A stretch of 5,220 nt of DNA. It comes from CAZYFS01 sp964647465 (GTDB taxonomy: Bacteria > Patescibacteriota > Minisyncoccia > Minisyncoccales > UBA1441). The stretch's first letter is position 1. Each line of letters begins with the position of its first letter. The DNA lies in NCBI GenBank assembly GCA_964647465.1, contig CAZYFS010000018.1, positions 1-5,220 of the forward strand, given 5' to 3'. A program made the position numbers and the translations under genes. Positions 5,216 through 5,220 of this stretch are shown here, in pieces. The notes below the pieces were generated by a model. It was given only the letters and a program-made list of their open reading frames with translations. It was not told the origin of the DNA and made no database searches.

Positions 5216-5220
5216 CAATA

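Noticed and set aside
1..5220. CRISPR array, insertion sequence, phage, toxin-antitoxin or defence system
   Set aside because: No spaced direct repeats, transposase motifs, terminal inverted repeats or defence domains are visible; all genes but one have housekeeping or conserved-family identities.

Overview
The window looks like a piece of chromosome from a low-GC bacterium with a compact genome. Roughly two thirds of the bases are A or T, intergenic gaps are 0-70 bases, and almost every gene is housekeeping. I infer a Candidate Phyla Radiation (Patescibacteria, possibly Parcubacteria-type) organism. The hints are an rpmE-prfA pair, a DUF3048 lipoprotein, weak or absent Shine-Dalgarno sites, charged tails on ribosomal proteins, and an orphan membrane protein coupled to rodA. 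This placement is inference; nothing here proves the phylum. All three stop codons (TAA, TGA, TAG) end genes in the window, so the standard bacterial code applies.

Plus strand, left part: the 3' end of a class II tRNA-Leu (anticodon CAA, CCA encoded) runs off the left edge. A 70-base spacer with a small hairpin follows, then rpmE (ribosomal protein bL31 with a lysine-rich tail) and prfA (release factor RF1). prfA starts one base after the rpmE stop. A strong intrinsic terminator for this unit lies inside the 3' end of the convergent lipoprotein gene.

Minus strand, read right to left from about 5215 to 1459: a -10 element, a 280-residue single-pass membrane protein of unknown function, rodA (SEDS peptidoglycan glycosyltransferase, 4-base ATGA overlap), rplY (bL25/Ctc with an acidic tail), and a DUF3048 (YerB-like) lipoprotein starting one base after the rplY stop. 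The two units converge with no bases between their stop codons.

The left unit serves translation: a tRNA, a 50S protein and stop-codon reading. The right unit is mainly cell envelope, with a 50S protein in the middle. No mobile element, CRISPR array, phage gene or obvious defence system is visible. The observations most worth following up are a perfect 13-bp inverted repeat inside the lipoprotein gene, the terminator embedded in a conserved protein motif of the opposing gene, an apparent two-lobed internal repeat in the rodA-linked membrane protein, and unusual residues around the PxT and GGQ motifs of RF1.
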